A stretch of 64,000 bases of DNA from Tatumella morbirosei (GCF_000757425.2 NZ_JPKR02000003.1:744001-808000); one strand, 5' to 3'. Shown: positions 18,614 through 27,748, counted from the stretch's first letter. Program-made: numbers and translations. Notes: generated by a model not told the origin, from the sequence alone.

Positions 18614-20304
18614 TTTTTGCTGATAATAATTTCAATAAGATTGGGCTTGCCGCTGGCCAGTGCAGCTTCAACTGCCGGTGCAATATCTGCTGCACGGATA
18701 ATTTTACGGGTTTCTAATCCCATAGAGGCCCCCAGTGCCTGATAATCTATCGCAGGGTTAATTAAATCCATGGCGATAAATCTGTCGGTTTGTGCGGAGG
18801 TATAATCCTCCTGAGAGCGCATGAAGTTTTTTAACACGTTGTATTCGGTGTTATTCATCACAATAAAAGTGACCGGTAATTTTTCGTAAGCCGCGGTCCA
18901 GAGTGCTTGCGGTGAGTACATTGCCGCACCGTCACCGACAAAACAAACCACCGGTGCTTTTCCCAGACCCAGTGAGTAACCTACAGCAGCAGGCATCCCC
19001 CACCCCAGACCGCCGCCCCGTAAAAAAGCGTACTGATCAGCACGCTCACTATTCAGTGATTTACGCAGCGAACCGCTGGTAGCAATAGCTTCATCGACAA
19101 TCTGGACATCGGGTCCAATGGCTCGGGCCGCTTCAAATGCAGCCACCAGAGGGGTAATCACGGACGCAGATTGTTGCTCTGCAACCTGTTCTGACAGAGT
19201 TTCTTTGATTAACCTGAATTCACTGACTGCCAGCGCAAAGCGCTTCTGATAATCGGCCCGACGATTCAGCGTGGCCTTCTCCAGTTCAGGTAACAAGACC
19301 TTTAATGATGATTTAATGTTCCCCACCAGGGAAAGTTCACTGCTGTAAGTGCGCCCTAAGTCCCCGGCATCCGCTGACAGCTGGAATACTTTGCAATCAT
19401 CAGGTACCGCCTGACCTTCCGTGTAAAGGATGGTAATCAGTGACTTACCACCTAGCGCAAAAATAGCATCATACCTGCCAAGTGCTTTGCTGATTTCAGT
19501 AGCTTTCGTGGAAAGATTTCCCCGCCACAGGGGATGGGCAGTAGGATAAGGAATCCGATTCGGCCAGGTTGAACCGTAAACATCCGCAGCAAGCAACTCA
19601 GCTAAGGCAACAACTTCATCCGCGGCTTCGCTCTGATAAATTTCGTCACCGGCAATCAGCGCCACTTTTCCAGGGGTAAAGGCAGCTAATTTACTGGCTA
19701 ACAATGGCAGTGAACCTGCAATCGGGTTACGGTCAATCGTGCTCTGTGCTCCAATGCTTATCGAGCTGAGCGCTTCCATCACATCCATCGGCAGTGACAG
19801 AAAAACGGAACCTTTAGGCGCTGCATCGGCATCGTGGAACGCACGTCGAATCAGTACGGGCAGTTGGTCAACATGCGTCACCTCCTGTGACCATTTTGCA
19901 AAGGTTTTCCCCATACCCACAAGATCACCCAACAGGAGTGGATCAGAGGTCATATGACGTAAATCCTGCTGACCGGCGGTCACCACTAAGGGGGTCTGCG
20001 AACATTTAGCATTTAGCAGGTTTCCCATGCCATGCCCTAATCCACCTGCGGTATGCAGATTCAGAAACCCGGGTTTCCGCGCAGCCTGAGCATAACCATC
20101 CGCCATAGCCACCGCACTGGCTTCCTGTAACGCTAACACATAGCTGATGGCCGGTTTTCTGAGAAGTGCGTCCATAAACGGGAGTTCGGTGGTACCCGGG
20201 TTGCCGAAAACATATTCAACACCTTCGCTTTCCAAAACCTCCAATAACACGTCTCCACCCCGACGCGCATTTGAATCCTGAACTTTGATAAATGATTTAC
20301 TCAT
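18610..20304 (-). CDS. Thiamine-diphosphate-dependent decarboxylase, benzoylformate decarboxylase-like
   Basis: 564 residues. The order of the ThDP family is intact: a PYR domain with the catalytic glutamate (E61 in LALQEASAVAMADGYAQ) and HTAGG, a middle domain, and a PP domain with the GDGAAMYSPQALW...NN cofactor motif. It is closest in pattern to benzoylformate decarboxylase (FGNPGTTELPF, LALQEA, NLHTAGGLG). The active-site Ser of that enzyme (FGNPGS) is replaced by Thr (T38). The second active-site His, in a YHQYD motif there, is not seen at the matching place (LGGKSLITILYTEG). H84 is kept. So a different 2-oxoacid, or a carboligase role, is likely. It is transcribed alone. Confidence 0.82.
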   Translation of the reverse strand: MSKSFIKVQDSNARRGGDVLLEVLESEGVEYVFGNPGTTELPFMDALLRKPAISYVLALQEASAVAMADGYAQAARKPGFLNLHTAGGLGHGMGNLLNAKCSQTPLVVTAGQQDLRHMTSDPLLLGDLVGMGKTFAKWSQEVTHVDQLPVLIRRAFHDADAAPKGSVFLSLPMDVMEALSSISIGAQSTIDRNPIAGSLPLLASKLAAFTPGKVALIAGDEIYQSEAADEVVALAELLAADVYGSTWPNRIPYPTAHPLWRGNLSTKATEISKALGRYDAIFALGGKSLITILYTEGQAVPDDCKVFQLSADAGDLGRTYSSELSLVGNIKSSLKVLLPELEKATLNRRADYQKRFALAVSEFRLIKETLSEQVAEQQSASVITPLVAAFEAARAIGPDVQIVDEAIATSGSLRKSLNSERADQYAFLRGGGLGWGMPAAVGYSLGLGKAPVVCFVGDGAAMYSPQALWTAAYEKLPVTFIVMNNTEYNVLKNFMRSQEDYTSAQTDRFIAMDLINPAIDYQALGASMGLETRKIIRAADIAPAVEAALASGKPNLIEIIISKN

Positions 20305-20804
20305 TGCTGGTTACCCCGATTCGCTCGCAGTTCGCTACTGCTGATCATCACAGGATGTTAATGAAAGTCAGGAAATTCATTCCAATACTATTAATGAGAT
20401 TCTTTATACCTTTAAAGGTATGCAGTACAAAAAGCCCATGCGCCGTTTGCTATTGTTGCCTTACTCAGGATAAATCCTGTGATTGACATTCTGGTGCATA
20501 AAGAGGCATTGAAGAGTGATCTACAGCAATCCAGTGTTAAGTTCAGTGATCGCTGTACTGGTGTCATTTCACCTAAGAGAAAAGTCACTTCACAGTAAGT
20601 TCAGCCCTGTAGTTTGAATAATGAGGTTTAATAAATAGAGTTTACTCAGATGTGAAAGATAATTTTCATTTCGAAAAAATATAATGAATTTCAGCACCGG
20701 GATTTATTCGGCGCTGAAATATTCAACCCAAAGAGTAACCAGAAGGTGTTTAATGATTCGCAACCTGCAAATACATTCAATCACAATAAACTATAATTAT
20801 ATAG
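20305..20804. other. Intergenic region, 500 bp
   Basis: Between the decarboxylase start and the permease stop. It contains the decarboxylase promoter region and one hairpin (listed separately). No credible gene seen. Confidence 0.4.
20686..20724 (-). terminator. Hairpin downstream of NCS1 permease gene
   Basis: Stem ATTTCAGC / GCTGAAAT, extended by flanking GAAT/ATTC, about 80 nt past the permease stop. There is A/T-rich sequence on both sides but no clean T-tract. Confidence 0.45.
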
Positions 20805-22196
20805 TCACTCCGCGTAGACTTTACTATTCACATAACTAACTTTCCTGCAAAAAAGTGGATAAGCAATACTTGTCACCACCAGGCTAATCAACCAGGAAAT
20901 ATCCACCCCGGGAATTAATTTAGCGTAAGGCCCGGAAAAGAAGGCATTCTCAACAAAAGGAATCTGTACAATGATACCAAAAAAGTAAACTAACAGCGCA
21001 TGGGTGTTTAACAGGCCGTAACGCCCACCATCAGCACGGAAAATCGCTTCCACATCGTAGGATTGTTTATTTATATAATAGAAATCCAGCAGGTTAATAA
21101 CAATCCATGGAATAAGTACTGCGATCAGTGCAAGAATTAGATTAATAAAGAATGATACAAAGTTTTGCGATGCTGCCAAAGCCACCAATACACTTCCTAC
21201 CAGAACCAATGATGAGACGACTAATCGTACTGCAGCACCGGGTGTCCAGTGAGGACGGAAGGTTTGAACAGCAGTAATCAGCGATAGTACGGCACCATAA
21301 AGATTCATCGAGTTGTGGCAGATGATATTAATCAGGAATAGCACCATCAATACCGGACCCAGCCATCCTGTTGCATGGCGTACTGACATCATGACGTCAC
21401 TGGTTGGGGCAACATTTACCGCCATCATACCAAAAATAAAGGCCAGAATTGTACCGCCACAAGCCCCTAAATAGGTGGCAAAAAAAGGACGTGCAATCCC
21501 GATTTTAGCTGGGAGATAACGAGAGTAATCAGAAGTATAAGGTGAAAAGCTGATTTGCCAGACAGCACCAATACAGAAAGTGCCAAACCAGCCAGCCACA
21601 CTCATACTGCCACGTTGCCAGAAATCAGCCGGCAATGGCTGTGAAACCATGATTCCCAGACCAATAATCAGTACTGTGCCCATCACCCAGGCACCAATTT
21701 TATTGATACGGTGTATAAAGTGGTAGCCAACAATACCTATCACGGTAGAAAGAATAGCGCCGATAACTGTAGCACTACTTACAGGAAATGACGAAAATAC
21801 ATTATTAATGACCCGTCCGGATAAGGAAATATTAGAGATAAAGAAGCCCAGATAAATTACCGTGGTAAAGGCAATGACCAGCAATGAACCATAGCGACCA
21901 AATTGCGCACGGCTTTGTACCATTTGCGGTATACCTACTTTCGGCCCCTGTGCTGAGGTTAGTGCCAAAAATATCCCGCCAAATAAATGACCAGCGATAA
22001 TGGCTGTCAGTGCAGAAATAATACTAAGATGGAAAGTAGTAGTGGCAATTGTACCGCTGACCACTGCCAGCGGCGCAATGTTAGTACAAAACCATAAAGT
22101 AAATAAACTGAAATATTTACCATGTCGTTCAGATTCCGGGACATAATCTACAGACTTATTTTCTATTATATTATTTTGACGTAATTGTGTATTCAC
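20805..22196 (-). CDS. NCS1-family permease (cytosine/purine/hydantoin/thiamine-type)
   Basis: 463 residues with 12 predicted membrane segments. The N-terminus (PESERHGKYFSLFTLWFCTN) and IAPLAVVSGTIATTTFHLS are typical of NCS1 transporters such as CodB, which import nitrogenous bases or their derivatives with cations. Membrane segments with GPKVGIPQMVQSRAQFGRYG, and later FSPYTSDYSRYLP, are family signatures. It lies downstream of the monooxygenase cluster on the same strand, separated by a hairpin, so it probably imports that pathway's substrate. The substrate is unknown; an N-heterocycle is the natural guess. Confidence 0.85.
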   Translation of the reverse strand: MNTQLRQNNIIENKSVDYVPESERHGKYFSLFTLWFCTNIAPLAVVSGTIATTTFHLSIISALTAIIAGHLFGGIFLALTSAQGPKVGIPQMVQSRAQFGRYGSLLVIAFTTVIYLGFFISNISLSGRVINNVFSSFPVSSATVIGAILSTVIGIVGYHFIHRINKIGAWVMGTVLIIGLGIMVSQPLPADFWQRGSMSVAGWFGTFCIGAVWQISFSPYTSDYSRYLPAKIGIARPFFATYLGACGGTILAFIFGMMAVNVAPTSDVMMSVRHATGWLGPVLMVLFLINIICHNSMNLYGAVLSLITAVQTFRPHWTPGAAVRLVVSSLVLVGSVLVALAASQNFVSFFINLILALIAVLIPWIVINLLDFYYINKQSYDVEAIFRADGGRYGLLNTHALLVYFFGIIVQIPFVENAFFSGPYAKLIPGVDISWLISLVVTSIAYPLFCRKVSYVNSKVYAE

Positions 22197-22343
22197 CTTA
22201 CCCCTCCAATTCTCAATGATTTAATTATAATTAAATGCCTATAAAACCTTCCTGTAAAAAAGCCATGGCCATCCCGACGAATCTGTTTTCGTCTTCTTAT
22301 AAAAGAATTGGCGGTAAAACTTCCGACATAAAAAATTATCACC

Positions 22344-22370
22344 CGGGTTCAGTAATTAACGCTGAACCCG
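22344..22370 (-). terminator. Hairpin between aldehyde dehydrogenase and NCS1 permease genes
   Basis: Perfect 9-bp stem CGGGTTCAG / CTGAACCCG with a 9-nt AT loop, 12 nt after the aldehyde dehydrogenase stop. On the leftward strand a T-run follows only after about 9 nt, so it may reduce rather than end readthrough into the permease gene. Confidence 0.5.
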
Positions 22371-22381
22371 AATCTGGAACC

Positions 22382-23848
22382 TCAACGCATAATAAAGGGA
22401 TCACTGATCGGTTCATCGCTGGTACGCAACCACACCGTTTTGGTGGTGGTATATTCCAGAGCCGCATCAATTCCACCCTCCCGGCCAAAACCGGATTTGC
22501 CATATCCCCCAAAAGGTGCCAAAGGTGAGACCACGCGATAGGTATTCAGCCATACCACTCCGCTGCGTAACTTACGGGTAACCCGGTGGGCACGGGTCAG
22601 GTTTTGTGTAAATATACCCGCTGCCAAACCATACTCGGTGCTGTTGGCCTGCCGAATTGCGTCTGCTTCATCCTTAAAGGTCAGAACAGAAAGCACTGGT
22701 CCAAACAACTCCTGTACCACGCATTCCGCATCAGGTGCATTACTACAATCCAGTATGGTTGGCGGGTAATAGAATCCAGGCAGGTCAGGTAACTGGTTTC
22801 TCAACACCAGGCGAGCGCCATGCTCCAGACTACGGCTAACTACCTGTTCAATTTTTTGTTTCTGTTGCAAAGTGCAAAGCGGGCCGAACTGAGTCTCCTG
22901 CTGCTGAGGGCATCCAATCACAATGTCACGGACTTTGCTGATTAGTTTCTCAATAAAGGCCTCTTTGATCTCCTCTTCTACCAGCAACCTTGAGCCGGCA
23001 ACGCAACTTTGTCCTGAGGCAGAAAAGATGGCAGCCACCTGAGCATTCGCTGCACTGTCTAAATCAGTATCTGCAAACACAATAAAAGGCGACTTGCCGC
23101 CCAATTCCAGAGAGGTACTGGCAAGGTTTGCAGCACTGTTACGCACAATATGCCGGGCAGTTTCTGCTCCGCCGGTGAAGGCAATATGGTCAACCAGTTC
23201 ATGCTGTGTTAGTACCGAGCCACATTCCGCGGCGAACCCTGTGATAACATTAATCACGCCCGCCGGAAATCCTGCTTCATGCACCAGTTCCGCCAACGCC
23301 AGTAATGGGGTGGGTGCTGTTTCAGCCGCCTTCACCACCACAGTACAACCAGCCGCGATCGCAGGCCCAATTTTTACTGCTGAGAGAAAGAGTTGACTGT
23401 TCCATGGAATGATCGCTGCCACCACCCCGACAGGCTCACGTTTGATCCATGTCTCCATATCGTCTTTATCAATGCTCAGGGTTGCGCCATCCATCTTGTC
23501 GGCAAGTCCGGCATAAAAACGGTAATACTCAGCAACATAAGCAATTTGCGCCTCTGTCTCACGGATGATTTTACCGGTGTCCAGTGTTTCCAGACGAGCA
23601 AGTTTACGCGCATCACGCTCTATCAGGTCTGCCAGTTTATGCAACAGTTTCCCTCGAGCGCTGGCGCTTAGCCCGCGCCAACCGTCAGACTGAAAAGCCC
23701 TGGCCGCAGCCTGAACTGCACGGTCAGTTTGCTCACTACGAGCTTCGGCAATATCCGCCCAGGGTTCTGCTGTCGCCGGGTTTAGCGAAATAAAAGTTGC
23801 GGCCCCGGAATCAAACTGGCCGTCGATGTAGAGTTTGAACTGTTCCAT
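22382..23848 (-). CDS. NAD(P)-dependent aldehyde dehydrogenase
   Basis: 488 residues, the family norm. The catalytic cysteine is in FSASGQSCVAGSRLLV and the general-base glutamate in STSLELGGKSPF. The Rossmann glycine motif is FTGGAETAR and the substrate-side end is APFGGYGKSGFGREGG. It oxidises an aldehyde to an acid with NAD(P)+. It starts 11 nt after the luciferase-like monooxygenase gene, so it should act on the product of oxidation and hydrolysis in this pathway. Confidence 0.92.
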   Translation of the reverse strand: MEQFKLYIDGQFDSGAATFISLNPATAEPWADIAEARSEQTDRAVQAAARAFQSDGWRGLSASARGKLLHKLADLIERDARKLARLETLDTGKIIRETEAQIAYVAEYYRFYAGLADKMDGATLSIDKDDMETWIKREPVGVVAAIIPWNSQLFLSAVKIGPAIAAGCTVVVKAAETAPTPLLALAELVHEAGFPAGVINVITGFAAECGSVLTQHELVDHIAFTGGAETARHIVRNSAANLASTSLELGGKSPFIVFADTDLDSAANAQVAAIFSASGQSCVAGSRLLVEEEIKEAFIEKLISKVRDIVIGCPQQQETQFGPLCTLQQKQKIEQVVSRSLEHGARLVLRNQLPDLPGFYYPPTILDCSNAPDAECVVQELFGPVLSVLTFKDEADAIRQANSTEYGLAAGIFTQNLTRAHRVTRKLRSGVVWLNTYRVVSPLAPFGGYGKSGFGREGGIDAALEYTTTKTVWLRTSDEPISDPFIMR

Positions 23849-23859
23849 GACGTCTCCGC

Positions 23860-24891
23860 TTAGTGAAATGCAGGTGCAACATGTTTAATAAAACGTTCCA
23901 GTGAGGCTTTTTTGCGCTCGAAGGACATACCACTATCCAGCCATAACGCATACTCGTCATAGCCCATCGCTTCATAGTTTTTCAACCGCGCGATCACCTG
24001 GTCAGGGTTACCAATCGCCAGATTTTTACGCATCGCTTCTGCGCTGTAATAGGTATTGGCTGCAATTTCCTCCTCTGTCAGCGGCTTAATCAGTCCCTGA
24101 TGTACCGGACGCTCATTTTTGAACCAGGCACCAAAATAGTTATAAAAACGATTAAGTTCTTCCGCAGCTTGCTTTGCATCAGCTTCGTCTTCAGCGACAA
24201 AACCGTGCTGTAATAACATGATTTTCAGAGGCTGTTCAGGTGAATATTCCCGACACGCAGCTTTGAAGGTGGTGATTAACCGCGAAATCTCTTCTTCTCC
24301 CTGGTGCAACGGGGTACACTGCACATTACAACCATTTTTCACCGCAAACTCATGACTGTTAGGATCACGAGCCGCTACCCAAATCGGTGGATGCTGTATG
24401 GGCTGTGGAGATGAGGTCGTCGAAGGAAACGACCAGAACTCACCTTTATGCTCATAATCTCCCTGCCACAGTGCTTTCACGGCAGGTACCAGTTCACGCA
24501 TCCGCTGACCTGCTCCCCAGGCATCCATCCCCGGAACCAGGCGTTCGTATTCAAAAGAATAGGCGCCACGGGCAATTCCCAGGTCGAGACGTCCATTGGT
24601 AATCAAATCAGTCATCGCGGCTTCACCCGCAAGTCGGATAGGATGAGTAAACGGGGCGATAATGGTTCCGGTCCCTAAACGAACATGTTTAGTACGATGG
24701 GCAATATCCACCAGATTGATAAACGGATTAGGGGCAATGGTGAAATTCATTCCATGATGTTCGCCAGTCCAGATGGCATGCAGACCACCGCGATCCGCAA
24801 TTTCACACAGTTCCATCATCTCGTCGTACAGCTTTTCCTGAGGGTCCTCCGCGGATACACGTTCCATATGCAGGAATAAAGAAAGTTTCAT
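23860..24891 (-). CDS. LLM-class (luciferase-like) flavin-dependent monooxygenase
   Basis: 343 residues with a TIM-barrel luciferase pattern: MKLSLFLHMERVSAEDPQEK, GLHAIWTGEHHGMNF, GTGTIIAPFTHPIRLAGEAA and LGIARGAYSFEYERL, then the C-terminal MGYDEYALWLD. Such enzymes use reduced FMN, delivered by a partner reductase, and O2 to oxidise alkanes, pyrimidines, sulfonates or chelators. The start overlaps the flavin reductase stop by 4 bp (ATGA), giving a direct two-component pair. The pairing, with a hydrolase and an aldehyde dehydrogenase beside it, resembles the logic of the Rut pyrimidine pathway, but I do not see the other Rut proteins. The substrate is unknown. Confidence 0.88.
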   Translation of the reverse strand: MKLSLFLHMERVSAEDPQEKLYDEMMELCEIADRGGLHAIWTGEHHGMNFTIAPNPFINLVDIAHRTKHVRLGTGTIIAPFTHPIRLAGEAAMTDLITNGRLDLGIARGAYSFEYERLVPGMDAWGAGQRMRELVPAVKALWQGDYEHKGEFWSFPSTTSSPQPIQHPPIWVAARDPNSHEFAVKNGCNVQCTPLHQGEEEISRLITTFKAACREYSPEQPLKIMLLQHGFVAEDEADAKQAAEELNRFYNYFGAWFKNERPVHQGLIKPLTEEEIAANTYYSAEAMRKNLAIGNPDQVIARLKNYEAMGYDEYALWLDSGMSFERKKASLERFIKHVAPAFH

Positions 24892-25829
24892 ACCACCTCC
24901 TGAGGAGACTGGTTAAAGAAGTGACGGACTGAACCTTTGGCTTCATCACCGTAATAAATACCGTAGTTACCGACTGCATTTTCTCGGATAAAACGCTCCA
25001 CCAGCGATTTCAGTGCACCATCCGGCATCGACAGTTTCGTCAGGCTTTCAATATCCACCCACTCCCCCTGAGGGATCTCTGCCAAAGTGCTGTCTGTTGG
25101 TTGAGCACAAAGAAACACAATATGTTGTTGTTTCTTTTGACGATCTTCCCATACTGAGTAGATAAAGCCGGGGTTAGCATCGATGCTTAGCTTGCTGAAG
25201 ATCTGTTTCAGGGTTTCACTGACGCTACTGTTATTCACAGTTTGTGTAGGCAGACCATATCCCTGTTCTTTCCGCACCACCAGTGCATGCCCAGCTGATT
25301 CAATCAGCGCAGTCACCACCACATTCGGTCCGGTAATCAGGGATTCTGCATTCTGATAAGGGGTAAAGTAACCACCGCGATAGTAGCCCAACCCCGGGGT
25401 ACCACAGGAATCAAATTGTTCAACTTTACCGATCAAAATAGCGTGGTCACCCGCATCCACTACCTGATGCATCGCACATTCAAACCAGGCTGAGCTGTCA
25501 TTCAGTAACGGGGTATTAAATTCACCCTTACGCCACTGAACCCGGGAGAATCGATCATCCATCTTTTGTGAAAAAATGTTTGAAGCATCTTTCTGCTGCT
25601 CCGCCAGAATATTGATGGCGAAGTGTGGACATTGCGTGAAGTTTTCAAAATTTGCTGAACGTTTATCAATACTGACCAGCAATAACGCCGGGTCGAGCGA
25701 CACTGACGAAAACGAGTTCGCCGTAAAGCCAATCGGCTGGCCTTGCGCATCATTAGTGGTCACTACGGTCACGCCGGTCATAAAAGCACCAAAGGCGTCG
25801 CGAAGCAGTCTGCGTTTATCTGCATCCAT
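24888..25829 (-). CDS. Flavin reductase fused to a Nudix-like domain
   Basis: 313 residues. Residues 1 to about 160 form a flavin reductase-like FMN-binding split barrel (DAFGAFMTGVTVVTT, IGFTANSFSSVSLDPALLLV, CPHFAINILAEQQ, LGYYRGGYFTPY). About 165-300 look like a Nudix fold (VVVTALIESAGHALVVRKEQ, then VWEDRQKKQQHIVFLCAQP), but the Nudix box is eroded: the GX5EX7REUXEE pattern is not found in GYGLPTQTVNNSSVSETLKQ. The first half should supply reduced flavin to the adjoining luciferase-like monooxygenase. The tail may be a ligand sensor or a structural relic. It overlaps the hydrolase gene by 14 bp. Confidence 0.82.
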   Translation of the reverse strand: MDADKRRLLRDAFGAFMTGVTVVTTNDAQGQPIGFTANSFSSVSLDPALLLVSIDKRSANFENFTQCPHFAINILAEQQKDASNIFSQKMDDRFSRVQWRKGEFNTPLLNDSSAWFECAMHQVVDAGDHAILIGKVEQFDSCGTPGLGYYRGGYFTPYQNAESLITGPNVVVTALIESAGHALVVRKEQGYGLPTQTVNNSSVSETLKQIFSKLSIDANPGFIYSVWEDRQKKQQHIVFLCAQPTDSTLAEIPQGEWVDIESLTKLSMPDGALKSLVERFIRENAVGNYGIYYGDEAKGSVRHFFNQSPQEVV

Positions 25830-26661
25830 AACTTACTCCTTTACTCGCTTTGTTTTTCATGGCAGCGCCAACATCTGTATTGAGAAACGATAATATTTCT
25901 TCATTTACGCGGTCAGCATCTGTCAGGTTCAACATGTGTTTTGCGTTAGCTACCACAACCGCCTGGCCATGCGGAGCCGCCTCAGCCATCTGGTGTGTCA
26001 TGTTTGGGTTCGAATTGGTATCAAGCTCCCCGGTCATCACTAACACCGGACATTGCATTTCATTCCAGCGCTCTGAATACCACCGGTCACCCTCAGCAAA
26101 CGCCTGATAGGCACGGGCATAACCAGCAAGGTTCACCTGCTTTAACCATCCGCCTACCTGCTGGCGGAGCGGCAGTTCATGGGGTTGTTCACTGAACCAG
26201 CGCTCAAGTGGGGCATCTAAGCGAACACTGCCACTGGCCAATTCCTGAGCTCGTTTTAATACCGCATCACGCGCACTGTCATCACGTTTAAATACCCCGC
26301 TCATCACTACTGCGTGGTTAACCAGTTCAGGGTGTTCAATCGCAATACCTGCAGTGATCAATGCCCCCATAGAGTGTCCTGCCACCGCAAAATTCTGTTC
26401 GGGTTGTGTTTGCAGGAACTGTGTCAGCCAGTGCACGTAATCCTTCAGGCTAACCGGATGTTGAAAACCGCTACTTTCACCATGACCCGGCATATCCACC
26501 GCAAGCACACGAAAATGGCGACTCAGGACCTCGATTTGCGGGTACCATGCGTCAGCATTCATGCCAACGCCGTGGATCAACACCAGTGGTTGACCCTCAC
26601 CCTCTTCCAGGTAACTGACCCGGAGCCCTGATTCAGACAGCTGCTGGATTTTTCTGGTCAT
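25816..26661 (-). CDS. Alpha/beta-fold hydrolase
   Basis: 281 residues. The nucleophile elbow is AGHSMGALITAG (Ser), the oxyanion region is LIHGVGMNADAW, the acid is within MTGELDTNSNPN and the catalytic His is in ANAKHMLNLTDADRV. It has the size and layout of RutD/MhpC-like enzymes that hydrolyse esters, amides or C-C bonds. Its 3' end overlaps the flavin reductase gene by 14 bp and its 5' end overlaps the DUF1185 gene by 29 bp, showing a tight operon. It probably opens or cleaves a product of the monooxygenase. Confidence 0.88.
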   Translation of the reverse strand: MTRKIQQLSESGLRVSYLEEGEGQPLVLIHGVGMNADAWYPQIEVLSRHFRVLAVDMPGHGESSGFQHPVSLKDYVHWLTQFLQTQPEQNFAVAGHSMGALITAGIAIEHPELVNHAVVMSGVFKRDDSARDAVLKRAQELASGSVRLDAPLERWFSEQPHELPLRQQVGGWLKQVNLAGYARAYQAFAEGDRWYSERWNEMQCPVLVMTGELDTNSNPNMTHQMAEAAPHGQAVVVANAKHMLNLTDADRVNEEILSFLNTDVGAAMKNKASKGVSYGCR

Positions 26662-27235
26662 GGCCTAACTCTTTCAGGTCAAGATAACGGTTACCAATAC
26701 GGTGGTGTGGACGCCCCCCCAACGCTGCGCCCAGTGCTATCACAATCTCATCGCTGAACGGGGCATCATTGATGTTGAACTGCATTGTCAGATAGTGTTC
26801 ACGGGTTCCTTCATCATCGGTGCCCATCATCGGGACCAGAATTGGGCTGTTGGCAGGACCACGGGTGTTATTGAATGCCAGGTAGGTTTTACCTTTGACC
26901 GCCGTCCGGTAATGGTTACCAAAGTGCAGGGTATGAATCAGTGCAGAAGCATGTTCCAGTTCGCCATTCAGACCAACCAACGCACTTTTGCCGTATGCTA
27001 CGACTTTATCTCCGCCGCCCGCTTCTTTGACGATCAGGCTGGTTAACAGCTCCCCGAGTACCGGGGCCATTTCACGGATTTTTGGTGCGAGGTCTTCAAC
27101 AAAACCTTCTCCAGCCCACGGGTTTTTTACCACCGCGGCAGCTGCAATCATCACCAGAGGCGTGGTTGCGGCCTTACCACCGTCTGAATAGATGGTTTCG
27201 GTAGTTACAAACGTCTTGCGAATATCTGGATGCAT
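26633..27235 (-). CDS. DUF1185 (amino acid synthesis family, PF06684) protein
   Basis: 200 residues. It follows the pattern of the so-called amino acid synthesis family: ETIYSDGGKAATTPLVMIAA, AAVVKNPWAGEGFVEDLAP and GKSALVGLNGELEHASALIH. Structures of this family have a chorismate mutase-like trimer fold, and their reaction is not established as far as I know. It is the first gene of the leftward operon, with GAGG 6 nt before the ATG, so it is likely to act with the monooxygenase and hydrolase on the same compound. Confidence 0.8.
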   Translation of the reverse strand: MHPDIRKTFVTTETIYSDGGKAATTPLVMIAAAAVVKNPWAGEGFVEDLAPKIREMAPVLGELLTSLIVKEAGGGDKVVAYGKSALVGLNGELEHASALIHTLHFGNHYRTAVKGKTYLAFNNTRGPANSPILVPMMGTDDEGTREHYLTMQFNINDAPFSDEIVIALGAALGGRPHHRIGNRYLDLKELGHDQKNPAAV

Positions 27236-27283
27236 CGGGGCCTCACTTAAGTTAACGGTTTGTTAATAAATTGTCGGGAATGG

Positions 27284-27326
27284 ATATAACAGTGAGATTT
27301 ATACTAAGTCAAATTTTGGTATACCA
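27284..27326 (-). promoter_or_regulatory. Sigma-70 promoter with GntR/FadR-type operator for the monooxygenase operon
   Basis: On the leftward strand, TTGACT (27307-27312) and TTATAT (27284-27289) are 17 bp apart and lie about 50 nt upstream of the DUF1185 gene. Directly upstream is the perfect palindrome TGGTATACCA (27317-27326), which fits the FadR-subfamily GntR operator consensus (TNGTnnnACNA type). The gntR gene faces away from it, so it is the natural regulator. Confidence 0.65.
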
Positions 27327-27748
27327 TCATACTGTATTCTTATAAGGTGGGTTTTTAGTTTGAATGGAATGCAATTAACACCATATAAAACATTATGTTA
27401 GATAGATGATGGGCTCACCTACCCCCTGCTATTGTGTGTAGAAACACTCTGTGATTGCCGTCATAAATTCACAATATCGGCTATCACCTGAGTACAGCTA
27501 ATAGTTTGATTTATATTGTGTTAATTTCTTACCGGTTGCCGTAGTCATCCGGCAGATGAGGGCTATCATGAAACTGTGAACCAACGCTAATTTAGCGTCA
27601 GCCAGTGATGACTGACCGCAGATGAAATTGTGATGAAATAAATCTGCTGGCATTGCTTTAGCGACATAAACAGTGCTAATACTAAAAAGGTTGCTAAATT
27701 TTAAATTAACTATTCGCTGAATTTTTTATTTTTGATTTCGGGAAGATT
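27327..27748. other. Divergent intergenic region before gntR
   Basis: About 420 bp with no gene. At 27648-27663 a TGGCATTGCTTTAGCG sequence has GG-N10-GC spacing like a sigma-54 promoter facing gntR, but TAGC replaces the TTGC of the -12 box, so it is only a weak candidate. Confidence 0.35.

Noticed and set aside
23094..23671. Rightward open frames inside the aldehyde dehydrogenase gene
   Set aside because: They are antisense to an intact catalytic gene with all its motifs.
27648..27663. Sigma-54 promoter for gntR
   Set aside because: Spacing fits but the -12 TTGC is TAGC; kept only as a weak candidate.
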